Of a stretch of 64,000 nt of DNA, positions 37,050-46,560 are shown piece after piece. The DNA is from a gamma proteobacterium SCGC AAA076-P13. Lineage in GTDB: Bacteria > Pseudomonadota > Gammaproteobacteria > Magnimaribacterales > D2472. The position numbers were made by a program, and so were the translations under genes. Where the stretch lies: positions 231,810-295,809 of the forward strand of contig ARRA01000001.1 in assembly GCA_000384935.1 (NCBI GenBank), read 5' to 3'. Position 1 is the first letter of the stretch. The number at the start of each line of letters is the position of its first letter. A model generated the notes under the pieces. The model searched no databases. It saw only the letters and a program-made list of their open reading frames with translations, and had not been told where the DNA came from.

Positions 37050-39813
37050 ATGACCTACTCTCGCCTGACTGATCAATATTCTCTTCGCACCTTGAACAAA
37101 TTTCAGGATGATCTTTGCTCTCACCAACCGTACTATCCCTATGCCAACATCTAGTACATTTGTTATCAGACATTTGATCGATCTGAATTGACAGGGTATC
37201 ACCATCTATAACAGAGGCTTGGGAGGATATAAATACAAAATGTAATTCAGATCCAAGCTTGTCAAGAATTGACTTATCTTCCTCGTTTGCAGAAATAATC
37301 ACATTTGAATCCAAAGATCCTTTTAATTTATTTTCATTTCTTAATCTTTCAATAGATTGATTTACTATGTCTTTGATTTCAAAAATTCTAGCCCAGTCTG
37401 ATGAGCTAATTACGCACTCACCTTCTTGCTTAGATTCAAAATACTTTGATAAGAAAATAGATTCATTTTGACCTTTTAATGAGGGGTGAGTCTGCCAAAT
37501 TTCTTCAGAGGTGAAAGATAGAATAGGTGCAGTTAATCTGACCATAGTATTTAAAACATAATTCAAACTTGTTTGGCAAGACTGTCTTGCATGAGAAGAA
37601 TCTTTGCAGGTATAGAGCCTGTCCTTAACTATGTCTAAATAAATGCCTCCTAATTCGTTCACACAAAAGTTATGAATTTTTTGAACAACATTATGATATG
37701 AGTATGACTCATATAACTTTAAAACATCCTCTTGCAATTTAGATGTCTCAAGCACAATCCATTTATCTAACTCAATTTGATCTTCAAATACTATTTTCTT
37801 ACTTTCATCAAAATCATTTAAGTTTCCTAAAATAAACCTAAATGTATTTCTTATTCTTCTATATTGGTCTGATACTCTCTTAAGAATTTCATCAGATGCA
37901 ACCATCTCACTTCTAAAATCTGCAGATGCAACCCATAATCTTAAGATGTCTGCCCCCAGTGAATCCCAAACCTTCTGAGGTGAAACTACATTGCCAAGAG
38001 ATTTGGATTGCTTTCTTCCGTTTTCATCCACTACGAATCCATGTGTTAGAACAGCTTTATAAGGAGCCCTTCCATTCATTGCAATACTTGTTAAAAGTGA
38101 TGATTGGAACCAGCCTCTATGTTGATCAGAGCCTTCAAGATATAAATCAGCAACAATGCCTTCTTCAAACCTTTGCTCAGAAACAGCAAAATGAGTAACG
38201 CCTGAGTCGAACCAAACGTCTAATGAGTCTGTGATCTTAATATATGAATCTCCATCATCTATGAATTCATTAAGATCTAGTGATTCCCATGAAGATATAC
38301 CATTTTCTTCAATTAAATTAGCAAATTGTTTAAATAGCTCTGATTGATTCGGATGAATTGTACCTGATTCTTTATGAACAATTAGTGTTATTGGCACTCC
38401 CCAATTTCTTTGCCTTGATATGCACCAATCTGGCCTATCAGTTAACATCCCCTCTATCCTTTGCTCTCCCCATGATGGCTCCCATGAAACTCCAGATATG
38501 CTTTGCAAAGCCTCATTCAATAGTCCTGATTTATTCATAGAAATAAACCATTGAGCAGTTGAGGTAAAAATTAGTGGAGATTTGTGCCTCCAACAGTGCG
38601 GGTATGAGTGATGAAAGTCATCACAATTAACTAATGCTTTTACTTCATTTAGCTTTTCAATAACAAGTGGATCGGCCTTTGAGGCTGGCAGACCAGCAAT
38701 AAATTCAAATTCTTCCTTAAAAAAACCTTTACTATTAAGTGCTTTGAACGTTTCAATGCCATGTTTTTTACAAATGAAATAATCATCTAAGCCATGTGCT
38801 GGCGCTGTATGTACACAACCTGTTCCTGCTTCTGTAGTGACATGGTCCCCATGAAGTAATTCTGACTTCCTCTCAATAAAAGGATGTATCAAAGAAATAT
38901 CAACTAGGTTTTTTCCTAATGTTTTTGAGACTAATTCTGAAGTAGTGCCCCACCTTTCCATACATAGCTCAATCATAGCTTCAGCAATAACCAAATGCTC
39001 ACCATCTAGTTTAATTAGCGCATAATCTAATTCAGGATTTATACATACCGCAACATTAGATGGAATAGTCCATGGCGTAGTTGTCCATATTACGAATGAA
39101 ATGCCATCAACTATATTTGTTGCAAATACTTCATTTAATTTCTTTAGGGATTGCTCATTTGCTTTAAATGCAACGTCAATAGATTTAGAGGTCTTATCCT
39201 GATATTCAACCTCTGCCTCAGCAAGAGCAGATCCACAATCTTGGCACCAATGAACAGGTTTTTCACCTTTTTCTATATGCCCAGCCTCATATATTTTTCC
39301 TAAGGCACGAACTGCATTTGCTTCAAAAGATGAGTCTAAACTCTTGTAAGGATTATCCCACTCGCCCAGAACACCCAATCTAATAAAATCTTTTTTTTGA
39401 CTCTCGATTTGAGTAAGAGCATATTCCTTGCAGGCCTCTTGAAACATTTTCTTATTCTGAACAAGCTCACTTCTCTTCCCATGCTTTTTTTCAACGTTAA
39501 GTTCAATTGGTAGCCCATGACAGTCCCATCCTGGAACGTAGGGAGCATCTAACCCCTGCAAAGTCTTAGATTTAATAGTTATATCTTTAAGAATTTTATT
39601 TACGGAATGGCCTAAGTGAATAGCTCCATTTGCATACGGAGGTCCATCGTGAAGTATAAATTTTTTATTATTAAGATTTTGTTGGCGGATTTTTTCATAT
39701 AGCCCAATGTCATTCCAAAAATCTAAAATCTCAGGCTCTTTTTTAGGTAGTCCTGCCTTCATGGATAATTCTGTTTGAGGAAGATTTAATGTATCCCGAT
39801 AGTTAATTGTCAT
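37042..39813 (-). CDS. ileS: Isoleucyl-tRNA synthetase
   Basis: 923 residues, full length for the bacterial type. HIGH motif as HLGH (66-69) in GPPYANGAIHLGH, CP1 editing domain with TTPWTIPSNVAV and a GTGCVHTAPAHG loop, DWCISRQRNWGVP, and the KMSKS loop in the form RKQSKSLGN, with Gln for Met. The C-terminal zinc site CTRCW and CSRCEENI is complete. Charges tRNA-Ile. It lies between ribF and lspA as in most gammaproteobacteria. Confidence 0.98.
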   Translation of the reverse strand: MTINYRDTLNLPQTELSMKAGLPKKEPEILDFWNDIGLYEKIRQQNLNNKKFILHDGPPYANGAIHLGHSVNKILKDITIKSKTLQGLDAPYVPGWDCHGLPIELNVEKKHGKRSELVQNKKMFQEACKEYALTQIESQKKDFIRLGVLGEWDNPYKSLDSSFEANAVRALGKIYEAGHIEKGEKPVHWCQDCGSALAEAEVEYQDKTSKSIDVAFKANEQSLKKLNEVFATNIVDGISFVIWTTTPWTIPSNVAVCINPELDYALIKLDGEHLVIAEAMIELCMERWGTTSELVSKTLGKNLVDISLIHPFIERKSELLHGDHVTTEAGTGCVHTAPAHGLDDYFICKKHGIETFKALNSKGFFKEEFEFIAGLPASKADPLVIEKLNEVKALVNCDDFHHSYPHCWRHKSPLIFTSTAQWFISMNKSGLLNEALQSISGVSWEPSWGEQRIEGMLTDRPDWCISRQRNWGVPITLIVHKESGTIHPNQSELFKQFANLIEENGISSWESLDLNEFIDDGDSYIKITDSLDVWFDSGVTHFAVSEQRFEEGIVADLYLEGSDQHRGWFQSSLLTSIAMNGRAPYKAVLTHGFVVDENGRKQSKSLGNVVSPQKVWDSLGADILRLWVASADFRSEMVASDEILKRVSDQYRRIRNTFRFILGNLNDFDESKKIVFEDQIELDKWIVLETSKLQEDVLKLYESYSYHNVVQKIHNFCVNELGGIYLDIVKDRLYTCKDSSHARQSCQTSLNYVLNTMVRLTAPILSFTSEEIWQTHPSLKGQNESIFLSKYFESKQEGECVISSSDWARIFEIKDIVNQSIERLRNENKLKGSLDSNVIISANEEDKSILDKLGSELHFVFISSQASVIDGDTLSIQIDQMSDNKCTRCWHRDSTVGESKDHPEICSRCEENIDQSGESRSFV

Positions 39814-39814
39814 A

Positions 39815-40765
39815 TTATTTTTGTAAAAGTGTTTTTGCTAACGCTATATCCTTCTTAATCTGTGATTTTAACATGTCTAGATTCTTAAATTTCTTTTCTT
39901 CACGAATTTTGTGCCTAAAATCTACTTCTAACCTTTGTGCATATATATCTTGTGAAAAATTAAAGAGATGAACCTCTAATACTGGCATGGTTCCACCCAC
40001 TGTTGGACGTATGCCCATATTTGCAATCCCATCAATCAATGACCCATTTAGCATACATTGAACTGCATAGACTCCAGATATTGGTAATTTCTGCTTTGGA
40101 AGCCACAAGTTAGCAGTTGGAACATCTATTGTTCTTCCTAGATGTTGACCATGTACAATCTTTCCCGAAAAAGTATATCGTCTTCCTAAAAGATCATTTG
40201 CTAAATCAAAGTTATTATCAGAGACTGCCTTTCTTATTCTGGTACTACTCACTCTTTCATCTAAATATTTAAAAGTCTCAGTATTAGAAACTTCAATATT
40301 GTTATTGATGCCCCATCTATGAAGTAAGTTAAAATCACCCTGCCTATTAACCCCAAACCTAAAGTCATCGCCGATGGTTAATGAGGATAGTTTCATTGGA
40401 GCAAGAATATTTTGAATAAACTCCTCGGGGGTCATTTGTCTAAGGGAATTATTAAATTTTAAAAAAAATCCAAAATCAATCCCAAAATTATCAAGCAATT
40501 TGAACTTCTCTCTCCATGGACATAGCCTTGGCGGAACCTCATTATTGGATTTCATGCTAGCAAAAAACTCTGAAGCATGAGGTTCTGTAAAAAAAACTAC
40601 AGTTTTGCCATTGGTTTTAATAGCAGAGTTTTTAATATTACTAAGAATTGCTTGATGGCCTAAATGCATGCCATCAAAATTCCCAATGGTTCCATGCAGG
40701 GGTTCTTTAGTAAAATCTTGAGCCTTAAAAAAATCTAAATTATGCTTACCTCTGATTAAATACAT
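39815..40765 (-). CDS. ribF: Bifunctional riboflavin kinase/FMN adenylyltransferase RibF
   Basis: 316 residues. N-terminal FAD-synthetase nucleotidyltransferase: GTIGNFDGMHLGHQAIL (HxGH motif, about 26-41) and the VSSTRIRKAV segment near residue 170. C-terminal riboflavin kinase: GRRYTFSGKIVHGQHLGR with DVPTANLWLP and a metal-binding threonine. Makes FMN and FAD from riboflavin, needed for SdhA and Lpd encoded further along. Two bases separate it from murJ. Confidence 0.97.
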   Translation of the reverse strand: MYLIRGKHNLDFFKAQDFTKEPLHGTIGNFDGMHLGHQAILSNIKNSAIKTNGKTVVFFTEPHASEFFASMKSNNEVPPRLCPWREKFKLLDNFGIDFGFFLKFNNSLRQMTPEEFIQNILAPMKLSSLTIGDDFRFGVNRQGDFNLLHRWGINNNIEVSNTETFKYLDERVSSTRIRKAVSDNNFDLANDLLGRRYTFSGKIVHGQHLGRTIDVPTANLWLPKQKLPISGVYAVQCMLNGSLIDGIANMGIRPTVGGTMPVLEVHLFNFSQDIYAQRLEVDFRHKIREEKKFKNLDMLKSQIKKDIALAKTLLQK

Positions 40766-40767
40766 AA

Positions 40768-42315
40768 CTAATTAAGCATTCCTTTTATACTATTGCCATT
40801 AATAATTCTAGTGACTCCAAGATAAATAATTACTGAGAAACAAATTTCAATAGTTAGATAAAAGACTTTTTCGAGTTGATTCAATGTTGAAAAGTTTATT
40901 ATTTCAGAGAACCCATATATAAAACTGATTAAAAATAATGAGGACACAAGAATTGAGGCATTAAATCTATTGAATGGACTTTGCAAATGAACAATATTTT
41001 GTTTTATCAAAATAGCCTCCATTACCAATACACTTATAATCGCAGATATGGAACTGCCAATAGCTATCCCAACATGACCAAAGCCAAGAACAAACGCCAA
41101 AATATAATTTAAAGATGCATTCAAGCAAAGAGAGAGTAAAGCAATATACATAGGTGTCTTAGTATCTTTCCTAGCAAAAAATGCTGGGGTGAGAACTTTC
41201 ATAAGCATAAAAAATGGAAGTCCTATAGAAAAGGCCATCAAACTTCTAGATGATTGATATACATCATTTTCATAGAACTCACCTCTCAAAAAAATAGTGC
41301 TCAAAATATCATTTGCACATAATGAGAGGCCTATAAATGATGGTATTCCAATATAAATTACAAACTTTTGACCTTTTTTTACCTGGTGAGCAAACTCATT
41401 CAAGTTATTTTCAATATTTATTTTAGAAAGAGTAGGCAGCAAAACTGTGCCAATTGCTATAGCAAAAATACCCATGGGCAGTTGTATCAACCTATCTGAA
41501 ACATAAAGCCATGTCGGGCTTCCAGTTTGTAAAAGAGAAGCAAAAATTGTATCTACCAAAAGATTAATTTGTATTATCCCTCCTGCAAAAATTGCAGGAA
41601 TCATTAATTTAAAAACCTTTCTCGATCCAGTATTTGAGAAATCAAATTTTGGTACTGGTAATCTATCAATCGCTTTTAAAGGAAATAGCTGAATAAAGAG
41701 CTGTATTATTCCTGCTAAAAGCACACCCCAGGCCAAAACATATATAGGCATTTCGTATAAAGGAGCTATAACTACAGCTGCAAATATTAGACATAGATTA
41801 AATATAATTGGTGTTGCGGCTGGCAAGGAAAATCTTTCATGAGTGTTTTGTATTCCACCGGCAAATGCTACTAGTGATATTAAAGCAAGATAAGGAAACA
41901 TAATTTGTAAAACATTTACAGCTATATCTCTTTTGTAATCATCAAAATAAAAACCCGGAGCAAAAATTAGAATAAATACAGGCGTTATCAATAAAACTAT
42001 AATAGTTATAAAAAATAGTATGGAAAGAAAAGATCCCGCAAGTGCATTTAAAAAATCTTTAGTAGCTTTTTCATTATTTAAAGAATGAAAATCACTGTAA
42101 ACCGGGATAAAAGCTTGATTAAATGCCCCTTCTGCAAAAAATCTTCTAAAAAGATTTGGAATTTTTAAAGTAACAACAAAAATATCATGAAAAATAGAAG
42201 CACCAAGCAGGCTTGTAGTTGAGATATCCCTGATAAGTCCAAAAATTCTCGAAAGCCCTGTCCACAGACCCACTTTTTTAAATGATTTAAAAAATGATGT
42301 TTCGCTTGAAGACAT
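40768..42315 (-). CDS. murJ: Lipid II flippase MurJ
   Basis: 515 residues with about 14 membrane helices, MOP superfamily. Family marks include the start GLWTGLSRIFGLIRDI with the helix 1 arginines, DIFVVTLKIPNLFRRFFAEGAFNQAFIPVYS in helix 2, and the GSPTWLYVSDRLIQLPMGIFAIAIGTVLLP region of helix 8. It flips lipid II to the periplasmic face for peptidoglycan synthesis. It leads the murJ-ribF-ileS-lspA-ispH run. Confidence 0.97.
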   Translation of the reverse strand: MSSSETSFFKSFKKVGLWTGLSRIFGLIRDISTTSLLGASIFHDIFVVTLKIPNLFRRFFAEGAFNQAFIPVYSDFHSLNNEKATKDFLNALAGSFLSILFFITIIVLLITPVFILIFAPGFYFDDYKRDIAVNVLQIMFPYLALISLVAFAGGIQNTHERFSLPAATPIIFNLCLIFAAVVIAPLYEMPIYVLAWGVLLAGIIQLFIQLFPLKAIDRLPVPKFDFSNTGSRKVFKLMIPAIFAGGIIQINLLVDTIFASLLQTGSPTWLYVSDRLIQLPMGIFAIAIGTVLLPTLSKINIENNLNEFAHQVKKGQKFVIYIGIPSFIGLSLCANDILSTIFLRGEFYENDVYQSSRSLMAFSIGLPFFMLMKVLTPAFFARKDTKTPMYIALLSLCLNASLNYILAFVLGFGHVGIAIGSSISAIISVLVMEAILIKQNIVHLQSPFNRFNASILVSSLFLISFIYGFSEIINFSTLNQLEKVFYLTIEICFSVIIYLGVTRIINGNSIKGMLN

Positions 42316-42323
42316 GATTGAAT

Positions 42324-42713
42324 TTATTTTTTATCAAAATCTATTGAAGCTGAGTTTATACAATATCTTAAGCCTGTTGGTTCTGGGCCGTCATTAAATA
42401 CATGGCCTAAGTGCGCATCACAATTTTTACACCTCACTTCAGTTCTAGTCATCCCATGAGAACTATCATCAACCTCTTGAATAGAAGACTCTTCAATTGG
42501 GATAAAAAAGCTTGGCCATCCGCAGCCTGCATCAAACTTTGTATCAGATTCAAATAATTGCGCATTACAACAAATACAATTATAGATACCAGATTCATCA
42601 AAATCCCAATACTTCCCAGTAAATGGACTTTCGGTACCTGATTCCCTTGTTACTCTATAACTTTCCTCAGAAAGCTTGTTTCTCCAATAATCATTATCTT
42701 TATTTATTGTCAT
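42324..42713 (-). CDS. msrB: Methionine-R-sulfoxide reductase MsrB
   Basis: 129 residues. Two CxxC zinc pairs (CICC and CKNC) and the catalytic selenol-position cysteine in [13 protein letters not shown] are present, with GCGWPSF and [12 protein letters not shown] as expected. Reduces methionine-R-sulfoxide in proteins. The sequence TYKLS-like region near the N-terminus ([19 protein letters not shown]) matches. Eight bases separate it from murJ. Confidence 0.95.
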   Translation of the reverse strand: MTINKDNDYWRNKLSEESYRVTRESGTESPFTGKYWDFDESGIYNCICCNAQLFESDTKFDAGCGWPSFFIPIEESSIQEVDDSSHGMTRTEVRCKNCDAHLGHVFNDGPEPTGLRYCINSASIDFDKK

Positions 42714-42776
42714 GTGATAATTGTAATGAACAACTATGCATATAGGTAGGACTAAATTACTTTGTAAGAATAAATT

Positions 42777-43175
42777 TTAAGAATTTTTTTCTACAACAAC
42801 GTTCGTGCTTTCTGCATAGCCAATAAAATCATTGAGTAATAACTCAGAAGGCTCATAAATCCTTCTTCTTTTATCGATCTCTGATGATTGCTCATGAATA
42901 TAACCAAGTTGAACAGCCTGCTTTAGAACTTGAAGCCTTTTTATTCTGGATGCAAATTTTCTTGGTACAAGTGAAATTGCATATTCCTGAGAAATTTCAT
43001 TGTCCTCAAAGAATTCCCACATAAAGCTCATTAAAAAATAAAACCTATAAGTATCCCCTTGAAAAAAACTTAATGACTCAGGATTGTTTGGATTATCTAT
43101 AGATGTGCTAAGAACTCTCTTTATTAATTTTTTTGCAATTGATTTAGACCGATCATTAACCTTTGATGAATTCAT
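42777..43175 (-). CDS. Small putative winged-helix regulator
   Basis: 132 residues, mostly helical with a basic C-terminal half. EISQEYAISLVPRKFASRIKRLQVLKQAVQLGYI looks like a helix-turn-helix (an alanine-rich helix, a turn, and a basic recognition helix), followed by EQSSEIDKRRRIYEPSELLL, which resembles the wing of MarR-type proteins. No ligand-binding domain is obvious and no homologue is recognised by name. It stands alone; the 193 bases upstream are AT-rich and contain short palindromes that could be its operator. Function is inferred from shape only. Confidence 0.5.
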   Translation of the reverse strand: MNSSKVNDRSKSIAKKLIKRVLSTSIDNPNNPESLSFFQGDTYRFYFLMSFMWEFFEDNEISQEYAISLVPRKFASRIKRLQVLKQAVQLGYIHEQSSEIDKRRRIYEPSELLLNDFIGYAESTNVVVEKNS

Positions 43176-43320
43176 TACGATTACCCCTAGTATTAAAATG
43201 TATATATAAAAACTATATGCAATTTAAGTGCCAAAATTAAGAGTGCGTAAATTTTTTGAACTTAAGATTACTTTAAATACGTATTATATATATAAAAAAT
43301 ATATATTTCGATACTCTTAC

Positions 43321-43334
43321 TGCATATATATGCA
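43321..43334. promoter_or_regulatory. Perfect 14-bp palindrome, possible operator
   Basis: TGCATATATATGCA, with a second ATATGCAT 4 bases further on. It lies between the regulator gene (43175) and the 3' end of pdxB (43369). No protein-binding evidence; proximity to a putative winged-helix gene is the only support. Confidence 0.35.
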
Positions 43335-43368
43335 CTAATATGCATTTTTTTAATACAAATTAAGATTT

Positions 43369-44412
43369 TTAGAAAATATCATTTCGAATTTTATGCATTC
43401 TTCTAATATTTATAAAATCTGCAGCAGGAATAAACTGATCAGATTTATTGCTTAATTCTTTAAAGACTATAGATTCATTAAAAATATCATATGAGTCAAT
43501 GAAGTTGCTTAGGTTGATATTATTATTGATAGGTTTATTTTGTGTCATATTGGAAAGTAGTTTTTTGTTACTAATCATATTTTTTTCACTAACATCAATA
43601 ACTTCTATAAAAGTTGAAAGTAAATTTATAGTTCCATTAATCTTACCTTCATAGCTATGCCCTGCTATATGAGGTGTTGCTAATATTGCCTTTTTTATAA
43701 TATCTGTATCTGGGCATGGCTCATTTTCCCAAACATCGGATATGTAATTGATGTGACTAGCTTTTATTAAGTCTTTTTCATTAACAATCGAGCCTCTTGA
43801 TGTGTTTATTATTGTTTCTACTTGAGAGTTCTCTAAAAAATATTTATCAATCATGTTATGAGTAGCGTATTTATCAGAAAATGTTAGAGGGGTATGGAGA
43901 GAAATAACCTCACATTGAGAAACTTCTTCCATAGAAGATAGATAATCAAAATCCTTGTAAGGATCGCATATCATATTTTTAATTTTAAGCTTATTTAGTA
44001 TTAAACGAAGTTTTGCTCCTACATTACCACAACCAATAATACCTAAAATACTATCTTCATTTATAACATTTATTTTATTTAGGTATCCAATCGATGAAAG
44101 GACATAGTGCACAACAGAACTTGAATTGCATCCAGGAGAATAAAACCATCTTATTTGAGATGATTCCAAGTAATCAATATCAACATGATCAATTCCAGCA
44201 GTAGCAGAACCAATAAGTTTTACAGACGAATTTTCTAAAAGCTTTTTATCAATCTTGGTTGTTGACCTTATAAAAAGAACATCAGCATCAATTAATAAAT
44301 CATTGTTTATCTCTTTGCTCGTCACATATGTAAATTTTATATCTTGTAAGCCATCTAGTTCATTAACCAAATCTATAAAGTTCTTTATATCTTTATCAAC
44401 AACGACTTTCAT
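43369..44412 (-). CDS. pdxB: Erythronate-4-phosphate dehydrogenase PdxB
   Basis: 347 residues. D-2-hydroxyacid dehydrogenase fold with the NAD motif GIIGCGNVGAKL, an LIGSATAGIDHVD motif that is typical of PdxB, catalytic R/E/H residues in NTSRGSIVNE, WENEP and TPHIAGHS, and EGKINGT at the start of the PdxB-specific C-terminal dimerisation region. That region is about 30 residues shorter than in E. coli PdxB (378). It oxidises 4-phosphoerythronate in the DXP-dependent pyridoxal phosphate route. The acyltransferase gene precedes it with a 2-base gap. Confidence 0.92.
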   Translation of the reverse strand: MKVVVDKDIKNFIDLVNELDGLQDIKFTYVTSKEINNDLLIDADVLFIRSTTKIDKKLLENSSVKLIGSATAGIDHVDIDYLESSQIRWFYSPGCNSSSVVHYVLSSIGYLNKINVINEDSILGIIGCGNVGAKLRLILNKLKIKNMICDPYKDFDYLSSMEEVSQCEVISLHTPLTFSDKYATHNMIDKYFLENSQVETIINTSRGSIVNEKDLIKASHINYISDVWENEPCPDTDIIKKAILATPHIAGHSYEGKINGTINLLSTFIEVIDVSEKNMISNKKLLSNMTQNKPINNNINLSNFIDSYDIFNESIVFKELSNKSDQFIPAADFINIRRMHKIRNDIF

Positions 44413-44414
44413 TT

Positions 44415-45092
44415 TTAGTGAGAGTCGTTTGGATTAATAAGACTTATTAGCCAACCAATAAATGTATTTTTATCAAGAGTATATCTATCTAAAGCATCGA
44501 AGTCTTTTGCAAGTTGAATTGGATCCTCTAAGAAATTTGCTCTTGTATTAAATTCAACGTCATCAAGAGTTTTGACTAGTTTCGCTGGATTGCCAGCAAA
44601 TACAGAATTTGATGGGACATCTTTAGTTACTACAGCGCCTGCACCAATAATACTATTGTCTCCAATTGTTACCCCTTTGCATATAATTGCACTATCCCCA
44701 ATCCAAACATTGTCTTTGATGATGACTGGCTTTGTTTTACCAACAGGCTCTGCTCTATCATATATACCGTGCCAGTCAGCATCTGATATATAGGCACCAT
44801 GCGCAATCATACAAGCGTCTCCAATAACAATGCTTTCAGCTGCCATAATCCTCACACCTGGTGTGATAAGAGAGAATTTACCAATTTTTATTTGGCCATT
44901 CCACTTTCCAATATTCCATGAGGTAAATTGAATATTTGCATCACTTGCACCAATAAGGGTTGGGTAATCTTCTATGGTGACATTATCTCCAAAGACTTTT
45001 ATGTACTTAGGCTTAAAGTAAGCACCGCCTCTCCCCAAATAAAGAAATTGAGGTTTCAAGAAATGACGAACATACATCTTGGTTAACCTCAT
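44415..45092 (-). CDS. Hexapeptide-repeat acyltransferase
   Basis: 225 residues. Left-handed beta-helix repeats run from about residue 50 to 175 (for example GKFSLITPGVRIMAAESIVIGDACMIAHGAYIS, then VIIKDNVWIGDSAIICKGVTIGDNSIIGAGAVV, then NSVFAGNPAKLVK), with the catalytic-type HGAYISDADWHG segment. Such enzymes acetylate or otherwise acylate sugars, antibiotics or amino acids; a surface-polysaccharide role is the common guess, not shown here. The N-terminal basic helix has no signal. Adjacent pdxB lies immediately downstream. Confidence 0.83.
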   Translation of the reverse strand: MRLTKMYVRHFLKPQFLYLGRGGAYFKPKYIKVFGDNVTIEDYPTLIGASDANIQFTSWNIGKWNGQIKIGKFSLITPGVRIMAAESIVIGDACMIAHGAYISDADWHGIYDRAEPVGKTKPVIIKDNVWIGDSAIICKGVTIGDNSIIGAGAVVTKDVPSNSVFAGNPAKLVKTLDDVEFNTRANFLEDPIQLAKDFDALDRYTLDKNTFIGWLISLINPNDSH

Positions 45093-45201
45093 TACTAATT
45101 TTTTTAGCCAATATGGTCTATTATCTTTTCTGATTATATTCTCCTAGTTAACTTATTTTAATATGATAAAGTAGCGAAAAAATATTTAGTGTAATAATAA
45201 A

Positions 45202-46560
45202 TTGATAAATAAATACATTATTGAGTTCAAGCAACTTGTAAAGATCGGTGTTCCTATATTTGGCTCGCAGCTCTCTTATATGCTTATGGGCGCTACAGAT
45301 ACAATAATTGCAGGTAGGGCTAGCTCTAGTGATCTTGCTGGGCTTGCTGTAGGCAATGCATTTTCAACAACAATATGGATGTTTGTCTCTGGTGTTATTT
45401 TTTCAGTTACACCAATAGTTGCACAGTTATTCGGAGCAAAAAAGTTTCATGAAATAGGAAAAAAACTTAGAGAAATCCTATGGATAGCTCTTGCTCTTGG
45501 AATATTTATTGGTTTTTTGTTTATGAATATGGATTTAATTTTAAATTTTTTACCTATAGATAAAAATATAACAGACATATCAATAAGCTATCTAAAAGCT
45601 GTTGCTCTTGGATTTACATTTATTACTATTTTTACTTGCTTAAGATGTTACAGCGAGGGTATGACATTAACTATTCCAGTTTTTTGTATAGCTGCCATAG
45701 GTATGCTTATAAATATTCCTCTTGATCTTATGTTTGTATATGGCTGGATGGGAGCACCTAAACTGGGCGGTGTAGGTTGTGGGATAGCTACTTCCATCGT
45801 TTCTTTTTTGATGATGATTACATTATTTATATATATAGCAATATCAAAGAAATATAAAAAAACAAAACCTTTTTCAGAATTTTCACCACCAACATTAGCA
45901 ACGACTAGAGAAGTTTTTAAGCTTGGTTTTCCAATTGGTTTAGGAATTTTTATTGAGCTAAGCATGTTTTCTGGAGCCGCAATAATATTGGGAACATTAG
46001 GGGAAACAATTGTGGCTAGTCATTCTATAGCTATCAATATTGCAAGCCTATTTTTCATGGTCCCTTTATCCATTGGTCTTGCAGCAGCAACTAGAGTTGG
46101 AAATTTAATAGGTGAAAATAATCCAAGACAAGCCAAGGTTGCCTCATATTCAACGATTTATATGTGTATGTTTACAGCTCTTTTGAATAGTATAGTGATA
46201 TTAATATTTAGAGAATATATCGTTGGTTTTTATACTGTAGACCCACTTGTGTTTGACTTGGCTGTCAGTTTATTAATATTTGCAGCAATTTTTCAATTAC
46301 CAGATGGAATTCAAATGGGCGCTCTTGGAAGCTTAAGAGGCTATAAGGATACATTTATTCCAATGATTCTGCTCTTTATCTCATATTGGGTATTTGCCAT
46401 GCCAATGGGTTATTACCTTACAAAAATTGGTCTTAATGAGCCAATGGGTGCGGCTGGTATGTGGTATGGAATGATTATCGGCTTAACAATATTTTCTTTC
46501 CTATCAATCATAAGATTGAATTGGATTATTAAGAAATTTGTAAGAGTAAAGAATTATTAA
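45202..46560 (+). CDS. MATE-family multidrug/toxin exporter
   Basis: 452 residues with 12 membrane helices; translation starts at TTG, since no ATG exists in the first stretch and the product begins INKYIIEFKQLVKIG, which is the usual MATE beginning. Family marks are GSQLSYMLMGATDTIIAGRAS in helix 1, VTPIVAQLFGAKK, and FKLGFPIGLGIFIELSMFSGAAIILGTLG at the start of the second half. It pumps organic cations or drugs out with Na+ or H+. The stop codon overlaps that of the converging ssDNA-binding-like gene in TTAA at 46557-46560. Confidence 0.92.
   Translation: MINKYIIEFKQLVKIGVPIFGSQLSYMLMGATDTIIAGRASSSDLAGLAVGNAFSTTIWMFVSGVIFSVTPIVAQLFGAKKFHEIGKKLREILWIALALGIFIGFLFMNMDLILNFLPIDKNITDISISYLKAVALGFTFITIFTCLRCYSEGMTLTIPVFCIAAIGMLINIPLDLMFVYGWMGAPKLGGVGCGIATSIVSFLMMITLFIYIAISKKYKKTKPFSEFSPPTLATTREVFKLGFPIGLGIFIELSMFSGAAIILGTLGETIVASHSIAINIASLFFMVPLSIGLAAATRVGNLIGENNPRQAKVASYSTIYMCMFTALLNSIVILIFREYIVGFYTVDPLVFDLAVSLLIFAAIFQLPDGIQMGALGSLRGYKDTFIPMILLFISYWVFAMPMGYYLTKIGLNEPMGAAGMWYGMIIGLTIFSFLSIIRLNWIIKKFVRVKNY

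Noticed and set aside
37050-37205. Extended lspA N-terminus
   Set aside because: The region is ileS in another frame, and the extension is not LspA-like.
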